64,000 bases of DNA, from assembly GCF_023701745.1 (NCBI RefSeq), contig NZ_JAJOZB010000001.1:6237501-6301500 (forward strand), read 5' to 3'. The DNA comes from Streptomyces sp. RKAG293 (GTDB lineage: Bacteria; Actinomycetota; Actinomycetes; Streptomycetales; Streptomycetaceae). Both the position numbers and the translations under genes were made by a program. The notes below the pieces were generated by a model, which was not told the origin of the DNA, ran no database searches, and saw only the letters and a program-made list of their open reading frames with translations. The first letter of the stretch is position 1; the number at the start of each line of letters is the position of its first letter. Below, in pieces: positions 17,814 through 31,070 of this stretch.

Positions 17814-18980
17814 ATGGCCTACCTCGACCACGCCGCCACCACGCCGATGCTGCCGGAAGCGGTGCGGACGATGACCGCGCACCTCACGGTCACCGGCAAC
17901 GCCTCCTCGCTGCACGCACCCGGGCGGCGGGCCCGGAGAACCGTCGAGGAGTCCCGGGAATCGCTCGCCGAGGCACTCGGCGCCCGCCCCAGTGAGATCG
18001 TCTTCACCAGCGGCGGAACCGAGTCCGACAACCTCGCCGTCAAGGGCCTGTACTGGGCGCGCCGGGCCGAGGACCCGCGCCGGGTACGGGTGCTGGCCAG
18101 CCCCGTCGAGCACCACGCCGTCCTGGACGCCGTCGACTGGCTCGTCGAGCACGAGGGCGCGCGCGTCGAGTGGCTGCCGGTCGACGCGTACGGCCGGGTG
18201 CACGCCGACGCGCTGCGCGAGGCGATCGAACGCGACCCCGGGACGGTCTCCCTCGCGACCGTGATGTGGGCCAACAACGAGGTCGGCACGATCATGCCGG
18301 TCCGCGAGCTGGCCGCGGTCGCCCACGAGCACGGGGTCCCGCTGCACGCGGACGCGGTCCAGGCGTTCGGCCAGATCGAGGTCGACTTCGCGGCCTCCGG
18401 CCTCGACGCCATGACCGTGACCGGCCACAAGATCGGCGGCCCCTACGGCGTCGGCGCGCTCGTCCTGCGCCGCGAGCACACGCCCGTCCCGCTGCTGCAC
18501 GGCGGCGGCCAGGAGCGCAGCCGCTCCGGCACCCTCGACATCCCCGCGATCGCCGCCTTCGCGACGGCCGGCACGCTCGCCGCCGAGCGGCGCGAGCAGT
18601 TCGCCCACGGGGTCGGCGCGCTGCGCGACGACCTGGTGGCGAAGGTCCGCGCCGCCGTCCCGGAGGCCGTGCTCAACGGCGACCCGGCGCCGGCTGGCCG
18701 GCTGCCGGCCAACGCGCACTTCACGTTCCCCGGCTGCGAGGGCGACTCGCTGCTCCTCCTCCTCGACGCCCAGGGCATCGCCTGCTCCACCGGCTCCGCC
18801 TGCACGGCCGGCGTCGCCCAGCCCAGCCACGTCCTCATCGCGATGGGCCAGCCCGCCGACCGGGCCCGCGGCTCCCTCCGCTTCTCCCTCGGCCACACCA
18901 CCACCCAGCCCGAGATCGACGCCCTGGCCGCGGCGATCGGACCAGTGGTGGACCGCGCCCGCAAGGCCGGCCTGAGCTGA
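17814..18980 (+). CDS. Cysteine desulfurase (IscS/NifS family)
   Basis: A PLP enzyme that removes sulfur from cysteine, leaving a persulfide for tRNA thiolation and Fe-S assembly. The 388 residues have the N-terminal YLDHAATTP, the PLP lysine in [14 protein letters not shown] and the active-site cysteine loop [13 protein letters not shown], the short-loop IscS-like form. mnmA, which needs this sulfur, follows downstream at 19193, so the pair most likely supplies 2-thiouridine to tRNA. The operator-like repeats at 17749-17792 suggest separate control, perhaps by iron-sulfur or redox status (inference). Confidence 0.93.
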   Translation: MAYLDHAATTPMLPEAVRTMTAHLTVTGNASSLHAPGRRARRTVEESRESLAEALGARPSEIVFTSGGTESDNLAVKGLYWARRAEDPRRVRVLASPVEHHAVLDAVDWLVEHEGARVEWLPVDAYGRVHADALREAIERDPGTVSLATVMWANNEVGTIMPVRELAAVAHEHGVPLHADAVQAFGQIEVDFAASGLDAMTVTGHKIGGPYGVGALVLRREHTPVPLLHGGGQERSRSGTLDIPAIAAFATAGTLAAERREQFAHGVGALRDDLVAKVRAAVPEAVLNGDPAPAGRLPANAHFTFPGCEGDSLLLLLDAQGIACSTGSACTAGVAQPSHVLIAMGQPADRARGSLRFSLGHTTTQPEIDALAAAIGPVVDRARKAGLS

Positions 18981-19026
18981 CGTCCGGCGGACGGCGCAGG
19001 GACTGACGGGCCGGGCCCAGCCACAG

Positions 19027-19053
19027 CAGCCCGCCCGGCGTTTGAGGGCGCCC
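19027..19053. repeat. Dispersed repeat, copy 1 (GCCCGCCCGGCGTTTGAGGG family)
   Basis: A 27-base element repeated exactly at 19103-19129. It is also related to one arm of the terminator at 57113-57160 (AGCCCGTCCGGCGCTTGAGG). Elements of this kind are scattered through Streptomyces genomes between genes; the function is not established. Confidence 0.8.
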
Positions 19054-19102
19054 GCCGCAGGCGCGGGACACCGATCGGCTCGGGGACGGCCTCAGCCACC
19101 AC

Positions 19103-19129
19103 CAGCCCGCCCGGCGTTTGAGGGCGCCC
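19103..19129. repeat. Dispersed repeat, copy 2 (GCCCGCCCGGCGTTTGAGGG family)
   Basis: Identical to the copy at 19027-19053, in the same orientation, 76 bases apart. Both copies are preceded by CAGCCAC-rich sequence, so the duplication covers a little more than the 27-base core. It lies between the cysteine desulfurase gene and mnmA, leaving about 60 bases for the mnmA promoter. Confidence 0.8.
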
Positions 19130-19192
19130 TACCGGACCCGGCGGGTAATCCCGTCGAACCGCGCCGGAGGCGCAACGTACTCTGGAGGGGTT

Positions 19193-20347
19193 ATGACTGA
19201 CTCCCCCCGCGACGCTCGTCGCCTGCGCGTCCTGGCCGCCATGAGCGGCGGCGTCGACTCCGCGGTCGCCGCGGCCCGCGCCGCCGAGGCTGGCCACGAC
19301 GTCACCGGTGTCCATCTGGCCCTCTCGGCGAACCCGAAGTCCTTCAGGACCGGCGCCCGCGGCTGCTGCACGGTCGAGGACTCCCGTGACGCCCGGCGCG
19401 CGGCCGACGTCATCGGCATCCCGTTCTACGTGTGGGACCTGGCGGACCGCTTCCGTGAGGACGTCGTCGACGACTTCGTCGCGGAGTACGCGGCCGGCCG
19501 CACGCCCAACCCCTGCCTGCGCTGCAACGAGAAGATCAAGTTCGCGGCGCTGCTGGACAAGGCGATCGCGCTGGGCTTCGACGCCGTCTGCACCGGCCAC
19601 TACGCGACCGTCGTGATCAACGACGACGGCACCCGTGAACTGCACCGCGCCTCGGACGCCGCGAAGGACCAGAGCTATGTGCTCGGCGTGCTCGACGAGC
19701 GCCAGCTCGCGCACGCGATGTTCCCGCTCGGGGACACCCTCACCACCAAGGGCGAGATCCGCGCCGAGGCCGAGCGCCGCGACCTGGCCGTCGCGAAGAA
19801 GCCGGACAGCCACGACATCTGCTTCATCGCCGACGGCGACACCCAGGGCTTCCTCGCGAAGCACCTCGGCAGCGCCGAGGGCGAGATCCTGGACGAGGAC
19901 GGCACCAGTCTCGGCACCCACAGCGGAGCGTTCGGCTTCACCATCGGGCAGCGCAAGGGGCTGCGCATCGGCACCCCCGCCGACGACGGCAAGCCGCGCT
20001 ATGTCCTCGACATCTCGCCGGTGAACAACACCGTCACCGTCGGCCCGGTCGAGGCGCTGGACGTCACCGCGCTCACCGCCGTCAAGCCCCGCTGGTGCGG
20101 CACCCCGCCCACCGGCCGCGCCACGTACACCGCGCAGCTGCGCGCCCACGGCGAGGACGTACCCGTCACCGCCGAGCTGGTCGACGGCGAGCTGCTGGTG
20201 GAGTTCGACGGCGAGCCGGTCCGCGGCATCGCCCCGGGGCAGGCCGTGGTGCTGTACGACGGCACCCGCGTCGTGGGCTCCGCGACCATCGCCACCACGC
20301 AGCGGGCCCGCGCGGGCGCCGGTGCCGGCTCCCACGGTCAGGTCTAG
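19193..20347 (+). CDS. mnmA: tRNA-specific 2-thiouridylase
   Basis: Thiolates uridine 34 of tRNAs for Lys, Glu and Gln, using a persulfide from cysteine desulfurase. It has 384 residues. The ATP-pyrophosphatase motif SGGVDS is at residues 18-23, the first catalytic cysteine is Cys108 in NPCLRCN, and the second is Cys210 in DICFIADGD. The C-terminal barrel includes the FTIGQRKGL motif. The ATG at 19193 has a strong GGAGGGG ribosome site. It sits downstream of the cysteine desulfurase gene, its likely sulfur donor. Confidence 0.95.
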   Translation: MTDSPRDARRLRVLAAMSGGVDSAVAAARAAEAGHDVTGVHLALSANPKSFRTGARGCCTVEDSRDARRAADVIGIPFYVWDLADRFREDVVDDFVAEYAAGRTPNPCLRCNEKIKFAALLDKAIALGFDAVCTGHYATVVINDDGTRELHRASDAAKDQSYVLGVLDERQLAHAMFPLGDTLTTKGEIRAEAERRDLAVAKKPDSHDICFIADGDTQGFLAKHLGSAEGEILDEDGTSLGTHSGAFGFTIGQRKGLRIGTPADDGKPRYVLDISPVNNTVTVGPVEALDVTALTAVKPRWCGTPPTGRATYTAQLRAHGEDVPVTAELVDGELLVEFDGEPVRGIAPGQAVVLYDGTRVVGSATIATTQRARAGAGAGSHGQV

Positions 20348-20379
20348 GACCGGCCGCGCCGCCTCGTAGGGTGGCGGGC

Positions 20380-20910
20380 ATGAACATCTGTGTCTTCATG
20401 TCCGCCGCCGATCTCGACGAGCGCTACACCGTCCCGGCCCGCGAGTTCGCCACGCTGATCGGCCGCGGCGGCCACACCCTGGTGTGGGGCGGCTCGGAGT
20501 CGGGCCTCATGAAGGTGGTGGCGGACGGCGTGCAGGAGGCGGGCGGCCGGCTGGTCGGCGTGTCCGTGGAGTTCCTGCACACCAAGGCGCGCGAGAACGC
20601 CGACGAGATGCTGATCACCGCGAACCTCGCGGAGCGGAAGGCGCAGCTGCTGCTGCGGTCGGACGCGATCGTCATCATGGTCGGCGGTACGGGCACTCTC
20701 GACGAGGCCACCGAGATCCTCGAGCTGAAGAAGCACGGCCTGCACACCAAGCCGGTCGTGCTGTTGAACGCGGCGGGGTTCTACGACGGCCTCAAACTGC
20801 AGTTCCAGCGGATGGACGCCGAAGGCTTCCTGCCGCTGCCCCTGAGCGACCTGGTCTTCTTCGCCGAGGACGGCGCCGAGGCCATGGCATACCTGGAGGA
20901 GAACGCGTGA
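20380..20910 (+). CDS. LOG family protein (cytokinin-riboside-monophosphate hydrolase-like)
   Basis: A 176-residue Rossmann-like protein of the TIGR00730/LOG family. It has the glycine-rich motif MVGGTGTLDEATE in place of the family's PGGxGTxxE. The usual partner residues in ADGVQEAGGRLVGV are also present. Relatives release free bases from nucleoside 5'-monophosphates; the substrate here is unknown, and the first proline of the signature is changed to valine. TAGGGT lies 8 bases before the ATG, so the mRNA is probably leaderless. It overlaps the next gene by GTGA, so the two are coupled. Confidence 0.82.
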   Translation: MNICVFMSAADLDERYTVPAREFATLIGRGGHTLVWGGSESGLMKVVADGVQEAGGRLVGVSVEFLHTKARENADEMLITANLAERKAQLLLRSDAIVIMVGGTGTLDEATEILELKKHGLHTKPVVLLNAAGFYDGLKLQFQRMDAEGFLPLPLSDLVFFAEDGAEAMAYLEENA

Positions 20911-21596
20911 GCACGCATCTGATCACTGGCGCCGGTTCCGGCATCGGCGCCGCTGTCGCCCAGCGGCTGCTGGACCGCGGCGACGAGGTGCTGCTCCTGG
21001 CGCGGGACGCCGGCCGGGCCAAGGAGCTGGCGTCGCGTTTCGCCGGCGCCCGCACCCTCGTCGGCGACCTCGCGGAACCGGCCCGGCTGTCGTGGGCCTT
21101 CGCCCACCAGCCGATGCCGGACCGGCTCGACTCGCTGCTGCACATCGCGGGCATCGTCGAGCTCGGCGGGATCGGCGAACTCACCGCGAAGGTCTGGCAG
21201 CAGACCCTCGCCGTCAACCTGATCGCCCCGGCCGAACTGACCCGGCTGCTCCTGCCCCAGCTGCGGATGTCCCAGGGCCATGTGGTCTTCGTGAACTCCG
21301 GCGCCGGCCTCAACGCGCACGCGAACTGGGGGGTGTACGCGGCGAGCAAGCACGGCCTGAAGGCGGTGGCGGACGCGCTGCGGCAGGAGGAGCACGGGAA
21401 CGGGGTGCGGGTGACGAGCGTGTACCCGGGCCGCACGGCGACCCCGATGCAGGAGAAGGTGCACCACCAGGAGGGCACGGAGTACGACGCCTCGCGCTGG
21501 ATCGACCCGGAGTCGGTGGCCACCGCGATCCTCGCGGGGATCGATCTGCCGCGCGACGCCGAGATCAACGACCTGACGATTCGCCCGGGTCGCTGA
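20907..21596 (+). CDS. Short-chain dehydrogenase/reductase
   Basis: An SDR of 229 residues. The cofactor motif ITGAGSGIGAAVA is at the N-terminus; then come IAGI near residue 79, NSGAGL (active-site Ser) and YAASKHGLKAVA with the Tyr-Lys pair. It is shorter than most SDRs. GTG 20907 overlaps the stop of the LOG gene, with GGAGGA 6 bases upstream, so translation is coupled and the two proteins may act together. Substrate unknown. Confidence 0.88.
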   Translation: MSTHLITGAGSGIGAAVAQRLLDRGDEVLLLARDAGRAKELASRFAGARTLVGDLAEPARLSWAFAHQPMPDRLDSLLHIAGIVELGGIGELTAKVWQQTLAVNLIAPAELTRLLLPQLRMSQGHVVFVNSGAGLNAHANWGVYAASKHGLKAVADALRQEEHGNGVRVTSVYPGRTATPMQEKVHHQEGTEYDASRWIDPESVATAILAGIDLPRDAEINDLTIRPGR

Positions 21597-21651
21597 CCCG
21601 CAGCCCTGCGCCGTGGGAATCCGCGGGCGGCCCGTCTCGTACGCTTCGTGC

Positions 21652-24842
<3,191 letters not shown>

Positions 24843-24858
24843 CCGGGCGCCAATCACC

Positions 24859-24879
24859 CGTTCGGCCTATATCCGAACG
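24859..24879. repeat. Inverted repeat downstream of ligA
   Basis: CGTTCGG (24859-24865) and CCGAACG (24873-24879) around CCTATAT, with weaker outer pairing. It lies 17 bases after the ligA stop and 180 bases before the GGDEF-EAL gene. It could terminate ligA transcription or act as an operator. No T-run follows. Confidence 0.45.
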
Positions 24880-25061
24880 TTCCGGGTGCGGGGATCCCAT
24901 TCGGGCAACCACGCTCGATCGGTGCCCGAGGCAGCCTTCTGCGGCCTACTGTTGAGAGGCGCGCCGGAAGGGCATGAACCTTCCAGCAGCCTTTGCGGGT
25001 TTCCGCTGCGGGCACGGCGCGGTGGACCCGGGTGTCGCACCAGGCTGTGAGAGGGACAGGA

Positions 25062-27200
25062 ATGGAACCGACGGAGGGCGCCGGACCGGCGCAGCGGCTG
25101 CGTTGGCCGGCCGCGCCGGTACTGCCCCCGGCGGTTTTACGCATCGCGGTGGTGGCGGTCGCGGGACTCGCACTGGCGGCCGGCGTTCTGAGCACCGTCC
25201 ATGAGGGCCGGGCGCTCTTCCCCGGCGGCACCGTCGGCTGGGCGTTCGCCGTCCTGACCGGCATCATCGTCGGCCACCTCGTGGCGATGGGCCGCGACCG
25301 CTGGTGGGGCGGCACCGGCTCCGGCGCGGCCCTCACCCTGGCGATGCTGCTGCTCTACGGCTGGGTGCCGTCGGTGCTGGTCAGCCTGGCCGTCGTGGTG
25401 CTGGTCGGCGCCGCCCGCCGGCACCGCTGGCGGCAGGCGCTGCTGCACGGCGCCGTGGACATACTGGGCGTCGGCACCGCCTCGCTGACCCTGGCCTGCT
25501 TCGGTGTGCACCCCTCGGTGGCCACGCCCTGGCACCCCGAGGACTGGGGCCTGGCGGCCGGTCCGGCGATCGTCGTCACCGCTCTGGCCTATCTGACCGC
25601 CACGCGTGCGCTGCTCTGGTACGCGGTCGCCCCGCGCGGCGGCGGTCTGCCGACGGTGGCCCGCACCGCGCTGATGCGCCAGGGGATGGTGGGCGTCGCC
25701 CTGCTGGGGCTCTCCCCGCTGATCCTGGTCGTCGGCTGCGACATGCCCGTCCTGCTGCCGCTGTTCGCCGTCCCGCTCATCGCCCTGGACTCGACGCTGT
25801 GGATCGCGCACGCCCGCGCCGAGGAGCAGCTGCGCGACCCGCTGACCGGGCTGCCCAACCGGCAGTGGCTGCTGGAACGCGCCTGGACCGCGCTGGACGA
25901 CGCGGAGCGCAAGGGCGAACGCACCGCGCTGATCCTCATCGACCTCGACAAGTTCCGGTCGGTCAACGACACCCTCGGACACCTGGCCGGCGACCGGCTG
26001 CTGCTCCAGGTCGCCGACCGGCTGCGGCTCGCGCTGCCCCGCGGCGCCGAGGCGGCCCGGCTGGGCGGCGACGAGTTCGCGGTCCTGCTGCCCTGCTGCG
26101 ACTCCCCGACCCGCGCCCAGCGCATCGCCCGCGCCCTGGTGGCGGCCCTCGGCTCACCGCTGAGTCTCGACGGGCTGACCCTGGTGCTGGAGGCCAGCGC
26201 CGGCGTCGCGGTCTTCCCGGACCACGCGGTGGACGCCGAAGGGCTGCTGCGCCGCGCGGACGTGGCGATGTACCAGGCCAAGCGCGACCGCAGCGGCGTC
26301 GAGGTCTACGAGGCGACCCGGGACGGCAACACCCCGGACCGGCTGGGCCTGTTGGGCGATCTGCGCCGGGCGCTGGACTCGGGCGACGTCGAGCTGCACT
26401 ACCAGCCGAAGGTCTGCTTCGACGGGAAGATCGCCGGCCTGGAGGCGCTGGTGCGCTGGGAGCACCCGCAGCGCGGCCGGGTCAATCCCGAGGAGTTCAT
26501 CGCCATGGCGGAGACCTCCGGGCTGATGCCCCAGCTGACGGAGTACGTGCTGGAGACGGCGCTGGGCCAGGTCGCCCGCTGGCGCAAGATGGGCCTGGAC
26601 GTACCGGTCGCGGTGAACGTCTCGCCGCGCGATGTGCACAGCCCCGGCTTCGCCGGTGCGGTCGCCGCGCGGCTCGCCCGGCACGGCGTCCCGCCCGGCT
26701 CACTGCAACTGGAGATAACCGAACACGTCCTGCTGGAGGACCCGCAGCGGGCCGCCGACACCATGGCCGGGCTGACCGGGCACGGCGTGAAGATGTCGCT
26801 CGACGACTTCGGCACCGGCTACTCCTCCCTGGTCCACCTGCGCAAACTGCCGGTCAGCGAGCTGAAGATCGACCGCTCGTTCGTGGCCCGGCTGGTCCTC
26901 GACAACGAGGACGCCGAAATCGTCCGCTGCACCGTCGACCTCGCGCACTCGCTCGGGCTGCTCGTCGTCGCCGAGGGCGTGGAGGACGACGAGACCTGGG
27001 AGCGGCTGCGGGACCTGGGCTGCGACGCCGTACAGGGCTGGCTGGTCGCCGCCGCGATGCCGCCCGACGAGGCGACCGCCTGGCTGCGCGCCCGCGGTGA
27101 GCACGGCTGGCGGCGCCCCAACGCGCTGGAGCGTGAGCCGGAGCCGGAGCACGCACCGGTGGCGGACGCGGACCAGCCGTCCGGGCAGGCCGTGCCGTAG
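25062..27200 (+). CDS. rmdB: Membrane GGDEF-EAL protein (c-di-GMP turnover)
   Basis: A 712-residue bis-domain protein for cyclic di-GMP. The N-terminus has about eight membrane spans (residues 20-245). The GGDEF domain follows, with an intact GGDEF at 335-339 and DPLTGLPNRQWLLER at its start. The EAL domain has EALVRW (Glu461), LEITEHVLLED, DDFGTGYSSL, LKIDRSFV and VVAEGVE, so all the usual metal and catalytic residues appear present. By position next to ligA and upstream of gatCAB it matches S. coelicolor RmdB (SCO5495), a c-di-GMP phosphodiesterase affecting development. ATG 25062 with GAGGGACAGGA upstream. Whether the GGDEF half is active cannot be told. Confidence 0.92.
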   Translation: MEPTEGAGPAQRLRWPAAPVLPPAVLRIAVVAVAGLALAAGVLSTVHEGRALFPGGTVGWAFAVLTGIIVGHLVAMGRDRWWGGTGSGAALTLAMLLLYGWVPSVLVSLAVVVLVGAARRHRWRQALLHGAVDILGVGTASLTLACFGVHPSVATPWHPEDWGLAAGPAIVVTALAYLTATRALLWYAVAPRGGGLPTVARTALMRQGMVGVALLGLSPLILVVGCDMPVLLPLFAVPLIALDSTLWIAHARAEEQLRDPLTGLPNRQWLLERAWTALDDAERKGERTALILIDLDKFRSVNDTLGHLAGDRLLLQVADRLRLALPRGAEAARLGGDEFAVLLPCCDSPTRAQRIARALVAALGSPLSLDGLTLVLEASAGVAVFPDHAVDAEGLLRRADVAMYQAKRDRSGVEVYEATRDGNTPDRLGLLGDLRRALDSGDVELHYQPKVCFDGKIAGLEALVRWEHPQRGRVNPEEFIAMAETSGLMPQLTEYVLETALGQVARWRKMGLDVPVAVNVSPRDVHSPGFAGAVAARLARHGVPPGSLQLEITEHVLLEDPQRAADTMAGLTGHGVKMSLDDFGTGYSSLVHLRKLPVSELKIDRSFVARLVLDNEDAEIVRCTVDLAHSLGLLVVAEGVEDDETWERLRDLGCDAVQGWLVAAAMPPDEATAWLRARGEHGWRRPNALEREPEPEHAPVADADQPSGQAVP

Positions 27201-27282
27201 GACGGGCCGGTTCCCGGCACGCTGTGGGCCGCACCGGCGGCCCGCGGGCCCAACCGTTTCGTCGCCAGGGGGTCCGCCCCCA

Positions 27283-27288
27283 TAGGAT
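27283..27288 (+). promoter_or_regulatory. Candidate -10 element of gatCAB operon
   Basis: TAGGAT, 42 bases before the gatC ATG. The -35 region (about 27260-27265) does not match well. The position after the GGDEF-EAL gene suits a start of the gat operon. Confidence 0.35.
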
Positions 27289-27329
27289 TGGCCGCGAAAC
27301 CATCGAACTCACCCCCAGAGGATCGCTGC

Positions 27330-27626
27330 ATGCCTGGCATCACACGCGAGGAGGTCGCCCACCTCGGCCGGCTGTCGCGTCTTGAGCTGAAGGACGAAGA
27401 GCTCGACCACTTCGCCGAGCAGCTCGACGTGATCATCGGCGCGGTCGCCCGCGTATCCGAGGTGGCCGGCGAGGACGTACCCCCGACCTCCCACGCGCTG
27501 CCGCTGACCAATGTCATGCGCCCGGACGTGGTCCGGCCGTCGCTGACCGCGGCCGAGGCGCTCTCCGGCGCCCCGGCGCAGGAGCAGCAGCGCTTCAAGG
27601 TGCCGCAGATCCTGGGGGAGGACTAA
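27330..27626 (+). CDS. gatC: Asp-tRNA(Asn)/Glu-tRNA(Gln) amidotransferase subunit C
   Basis: The small belt subunit (98 residues) of GatCAB, which corrects misacylated Glu-tRNA-Gln and/or Asp-tRNA-Asn. It shows the family pattern [29 protein letters not shown] at the N-terminus and the [11 protein letters not shown] core that packs against GatA. ATG 27330 with AGAGGA upstream. It is followed after 5 bases by gatA. Confidence 0.95.
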   Translation: MPGITREEVAHLGRLSRLELKDEELDHFAEQLDVIIGAVARVSEVAGEDVPPTSHALPLTNVMRPDVVRPSLTAAEALSGAPAQEQQRFKVPQILGED

Positions 27627-27631
27627 TCACC

Positions 27632-29125
27632 ATGACTGACCTGACCAGGCTCACCGCGGCCGAGACCGCCGACGTCGTCGCCACCGGCAAGGCCTCCGCC
27701 GTCGAGGTCGCCCAAGCGCACCTCGACCGCATCGGCGCCGTCGACGAGAAGGTGCACGCCTTCCTGCACGTCGACACCGAGGGCGCGCTCGGCGCCGCCC
27801 GCGCCGTCGACGAGCGGCGCGCCAAGGGCGAGAAGCTCGGCCCGCTGGCCGGCGTCCCGCTCGCGCTGAAGGACATCTTCACCACGAAGGGGATCCCGAC
27901 CACCGTCGGCTCGAAGATCCTCGAAGGCTGGATCCCGCCCTACGACGCGACGGTGACCAAGCGCCTCAAGGACGCGGGCATCGTCATCCTCGGCAAGACC
28001 AACATGGACGAATTCGCCATGGGGTCCTCGACCGAGAACAGCGCCTACGGCCCGACCGGCAACCCGTGGGACCTCACCCGGATCCCCGGCGGCTCCGGCG
28101 GCGGCTCGTCCGCGGCGCTCGCCAGCTACCAGGCGCCGCTCGCGATCGGCACCGACACCGGTGGCTCGATCCGCCAGCCCGCGGCCGTCACCGGCACGGT
28201 CGGCGTCAAGCCGACCTACGGCGGCGTCTCCCGCTACGGCATGGTCGCCTTCTCGTCCTCCCTCGACCAGGGCGGGCCCTGCGCCCGTACGGTCCTGGAC
28301 GCGGCGCTGCTGCACGAGGCGATCGCCGGTCACGACCCGCTGGACTCGACGTCCATCGACGCACCGGTCCCGGCCGTCGTCGAGGCGGCCCGCAACGGCA
28401 ACGTCAAGGGCATGCGGATCGGCGTCGTCAAGGAGTTCGGCGGCGAGGGCTACCAGGCCGGCGTCATGCAGCGGTTCAACGAGTCCGTGGAGCTGCTGCG
28501 CGAGCTGGGCGCCGAGATCGTGGAGATCTCCTGCCCCTCGTTCAAGCTGGCGCTGCCCGCGTACTACCTGATCGCGCCGTCCGAGGCCTCGTCCAACCTG
28601 GCCCGCTTCGACGCCATGCGCTACGGCCTGCGGGTCGGCGACGACGGCACGAAGTCCGCCGAGGAGGTCACCGCGCTCACCCGCGAGGCCGGCTTCGGCG
28701 ACGAGGTCAAGCGCCGCATCATCCTCGGCACGTACGCGCTCAGCTCCGGCTACTACGACGCGTACTACGGCTCGGCGCAGAAGGTCCGCACGCTGATCTC
28801 GCGCGACTTCGAGGCCGCCTTCGGCACGGTGGACGTGCTGATCTCGCCGACCACCCCGACCACCGCGTTCCCCATCGGTGAGCGCGTGGACGACCCAATG
28901 GCGATGTACCTCGCCGACCTGTGCACCATCCCGTCCAACCTGGCAGGCAACGCGGCGATGTCCGTCCCGTGCGGCCTGGCTCCCGAGGACGGGCTCCCGG
29001 TCGGGCTGCAGATCATCGCCCCGGCCATGGCCGACGACCGGCTCTACCGGGTCGGTGCCGCGGTCGAGGCCGCGTTCACCGGACGATGGGGTCACCCGCT
29101 GCTCGAGGAGGCACCCGCGCTGTGA
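27632..29125 (+). CDS. gatA: Asp-tRNA(Asn)/Glu-tRNA(Gln) amidotransferase subunit A
   Basis: The glutaminase subunit of GatCAB, 497 residues, amidase-signature family. The Ser-cisSer-Lys triad is Lys80 (LALKDIF), Ser155 (GGSGGGSSA) and Ser179 (DTGGSIR), one residue off the numbering of the S. aureus enzyme. It frees ammonia that is channelled to GatB. Its stop overlaps the GTG of a small membrane-protein gene (29122) placed before gatB, so expression of that gene is coupled to gatA. Confidence 0.97.
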   Translation: MTDLTRLTAAETADVVATGKASAVEVAQAHLDRIGAVDEKVHAFLHVDTEGALGAARAVDERRAKGEKLGPLAGVPLALKDIFTTKGIPTTVGSKILEGWIPPYDATVTKRLKDAGIVILGKTNMDEFAMGSSTENSAYGPTGNPWDLTRIPGGSGGGSSAALASYQAPLAIGTDTGGSIRQPAAVTGTVGVKPTYGGVSRYGMVAFSSSLDQGGPCARTVLDAALLHEAIAGHDPLDSTSIDAPVPAVVEAARNGNVKGMRIGVVKEFGGEGYQAGVMQRFNESVELLRELGAEIVEISCPSFKLALPAYYLIAPSEASSNLARFDAMRYGLRVGDDGTKSAEEVTALTREAGFGDEVKRRIILGTYALSSGYYDAYYGSAQKVRTLISRDFEAAFGTVDVLISPTTPTTAFPIGERVDDPMAMYLADLCTIPSNLAGNAAMSVPCGLAPEDGLPVGLQIIAPAMADDRLYRVGAAVEAAFTGRWGHPLLEEAPAL

Positions 29126-29361
29126 GCACCCTGAAGAAGGCCAAGGGCTTCAAGAAGAGCAAGCTCGGCCTGTACATCTCGATCGGCACCACGCTCTTCG
29201 GCGCCGTGAGCACCATCAAGCAGGCACGCAACGCTCAGGGCGAGCACGACCGGCTGATGCTGGCCGACGCCGTGATCAGCGCCGCCGCCATCGCCACCGG
29301 CCTGGCCCTGCTCGTCCGCGAGCTGCGCAGCCTCGCCGACGACGACGTCCTGGCGGACTGA
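29122..29361 (+). CDS. Small membrane protein between gatA and gatB
   Basis: A 79-residue protein, not a recognised family. The basic N-terminus ([16 protein letters not shown]) is followed by one hydrophobic segment ([14 protein letters not shown], about 17-30) and a second ([19 protein letters not shown], about 51-69), ending in [12 protein letters not shown] 29122 overlaps the gatA stop (GTGA) and the stop is 11 bases before gatB, so it is translated in the middle of the gatCAB operon. Similar small ORFs are, to my memory, kept in this place in Streptomyces; a link to the amidotransferase is unproven. Confidence 0.8.
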   Translation: MSTLKKAKGFKKSKLGLYISIGTTLFGAVSTIKQARNAQGEHDRLMLADAVISAAAIATGLALLVRELRSLADDDVLAD

Positions 29362-29372
29362 GAGGTATAGGA

Positions 29373-30881
29373 ATGACCGTCACGGACCTGGAGTCCTACG
29401 AGGACGCCCTGTCGGTGTACGACCCGGTGATGGGCCTTGAGGTCCACGTCGAGCTCGGCACCAAGACCAAGATGTTCTGCGGCTGCTCGACCACCCTCGG
29501 CGCCGACCCCAACTCCCAGACCTGCCCGACCTGTCTGGGCCTGCCCGGCTCGCTCCCGGTCGTCAACGCGATCGGCATCGAGTCGGCCATCAAGATCGGT
29601 CTCGCGCTGAACTGCGAGATCGCGACCTGGTGCCGCTTCGCGCGGAAGAACTACTTCTACCCGGACATGCCGAAGAACTTCCAGACCTCGCAGTACGACG
29701 AGCCGATCGCCTTCAACGGCTATCTGGACGTCGCGCTGGAGGACGGCGAGGTCTTCCGGGTCGAGATCGAGCGCGCCCACATGGAGGAGGACACCGGCAA
29801 GTCCCTCCACGTCGGCGGCGCGACGGGCCGTATCCACGGCGCCTCGCACTCGCTGCTCGACTACAACCGGGCCGGCATCCCGCTCATCGAGATCGTCACC
29901 AAGCCGATCGAGGGAGCGGGGGCGCGCGCTCCCGAGGTCGCCAAGGCGTACGTCGCCGAGCTGCGCGAGCTGATCAAGGCGCTGGACGTCTCCGAGGCGC
30001 GCATGGAGCAGGGCCAGATGCGCTGCGACGTGAACCTGTCGCTGCGCCCGCACGGCCGCGAGAAGTTCGGCACCCGCTCGGAGACGAAGAACGTCAACTC
30101 GCTCCGTTCGGTGGAGCGCGCGGCGCGCTACGAGATCATGCGGCACGCGGCGGTGCTCAACTCCGGCGGCACGATCGTGCAGGAGACCCGGCACTTCCAC
30201 GAGGAGGACGGCTCCACGACGGCCGGCCGCATCAAGGACAACGCCGAGGACTACCGGTACTTCCCGGAGCCCGACCTCGTCCCGATCGCCCCGGCCCGCG
30301 ACTGGGTCGAGGAGCTGCGCGCCGGACTTCCCGAGCTGCCGCGGGTGCGGCGGGACCGGCTGAAGACCGAGTGGGGCATCTCCGACCACGAGATGCAGTC
30401 GGCGCTCAACGCGGGCGCGATCGATCTGATCACGGCGACGATCGACGAGGGCGCCCCGGCCGACCAGGCCCGTAAGTGGTGGATGGGCGAGCTGGCCCGT
30501 GCCTCGAACGAGACCGGCAAGGAGCTGGCCGACCTCGGTATCTCGCCGGCCCAGGTCGCGCGGGTGACGGCGCTGGTCGCCGAGGGCTCGCTCAACGACA
30601 AGCTGGCCCGCCAGGTCATCGAGGGTGTCCTCGCGGGCGAGGGCGGTCCCGACGAGGTCGTGGAGAAGCGCGGTCTCAAGGTCGTCTCGGACGAGGGCGC
30701 GCTCGGCGCGGCCGTGGACGAGGCGATCGCGGCCAACGCCGCCGTCGCCGACAAGATCCGCGGCGGCAACCTCGCGGCGGCCGGCGCCCTGATCGGTGCG
30801 GTCATGAAGCTGACCCGCGGCCAGGCCGACGCCAAGCGCGTCCGGGAGCTCGTCCTGGAGAAGCTCGGGGTTCAGGGCTGA
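29373..30881 (+). CDS. gatB: Asp-tRNA(Asn)/Glu-tRNA(Gln) amidotransferase subunit B
   Basis: The kinase/transamidase subunit, 502 residues. It binds the misacylated tRNA, activates the side chain with ATP and receives ammonia from GatA. Landmarks: [22 protein letters not shown] (about 21-42) with the zinc cysteines and [15 protein letters not shown]; the C-terminal YqeY-like tail ([26 protein letters not shown]) is complete. ATG 29373 with GAGAGG upstream. The operon ends with a strong terminator at 30913-30943. Confidence 0.97.
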   Translation: MTVTDLESYEDALSVYDPVMGLEVHVELGTKTKMFCGCSTTLGADPNSQTCPTCLGLPGSLPVVNAIGIESAIKIGLALNCEIATWCRFARKNYFYPDMPKNFQTSQYDEPIAFNGYLDVALEDGEVFRVEIERAHMEEDTGKSLHVGGATGRIHGASHSLLDYNRAGIPLIEIVTKPIEGAGARAPEVAKAYVAELRELIKALDVSEARMEQGQMRCDVNLSLRPHGREKFGTRSETKNVNSLRSVERAARYEIMRHAAVLNSGGTIVQETRHFHEEDGSTTAGRIKDNAEDYRYFPEPDLVPIAPARDWVEELRAGLPELPRVRRDRLKTEWGISDHEMQSALNAGAIDLITATIDEGAPADQARKWWMGELARASNETGKELADLGISPAQVARVTALVAEGSLNDKLARQVIEGVLAGEGGPDEVVEKRGLKVVSDEGALGAAVDEAIAANAAVADKIRGGNLAAAGALIGAVMKLTRGQADAKRVRELVLEKLGVQG

Positions 30882-30912
30882 CCCGAGGGGTCGAAGACAC
30901 GTTCGAACGGTG

Positions 30913-30943
30913 AAAAGGCGGCCCCCGGTGGGGGCCGCCTTTT
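30913..30943 (+). terminator. Intrinsic terminator after gatB
   Basis: A perfect 14-bp stem (30913-30926 with 30930-30943) closing a 3-base loop, with AAAA on the left and TTTT on the right, 31 bases after the gatB stop. It should work in both directions. It is the clearest terminator in the window. Confidence 0.93.
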
Positions 30944-31017
30944 CCCTGTGAGGAAGCGCACGAAACCACCAAAGGATCTCTTTTCGCTGCAAGAGTGACA
31001 GCCGCACCTGAAGTGTT

Positions 31018-31040
31018 CTTTGAGGGCTATTCCCTGAAAG
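31018..31040. promoter_or_regulatory. Operator-like inverted repeat upstream of MMPL exporter
   Basis: CTTTGAGGG (31018-31026) and CCCTGAAAG (31032-31040) are 9-base arms with one mismatch around CTATT. It lies 30 bases before the exporter ATG, in a relatively AT-rich stretch, where a TetR-type repressor site would be expected. No regulator gene adjoins it. Confidence 0.45.
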
Positions 31041-31070
31041 ATCCACCCGAGATACCCAGGGAAGCAGGGA

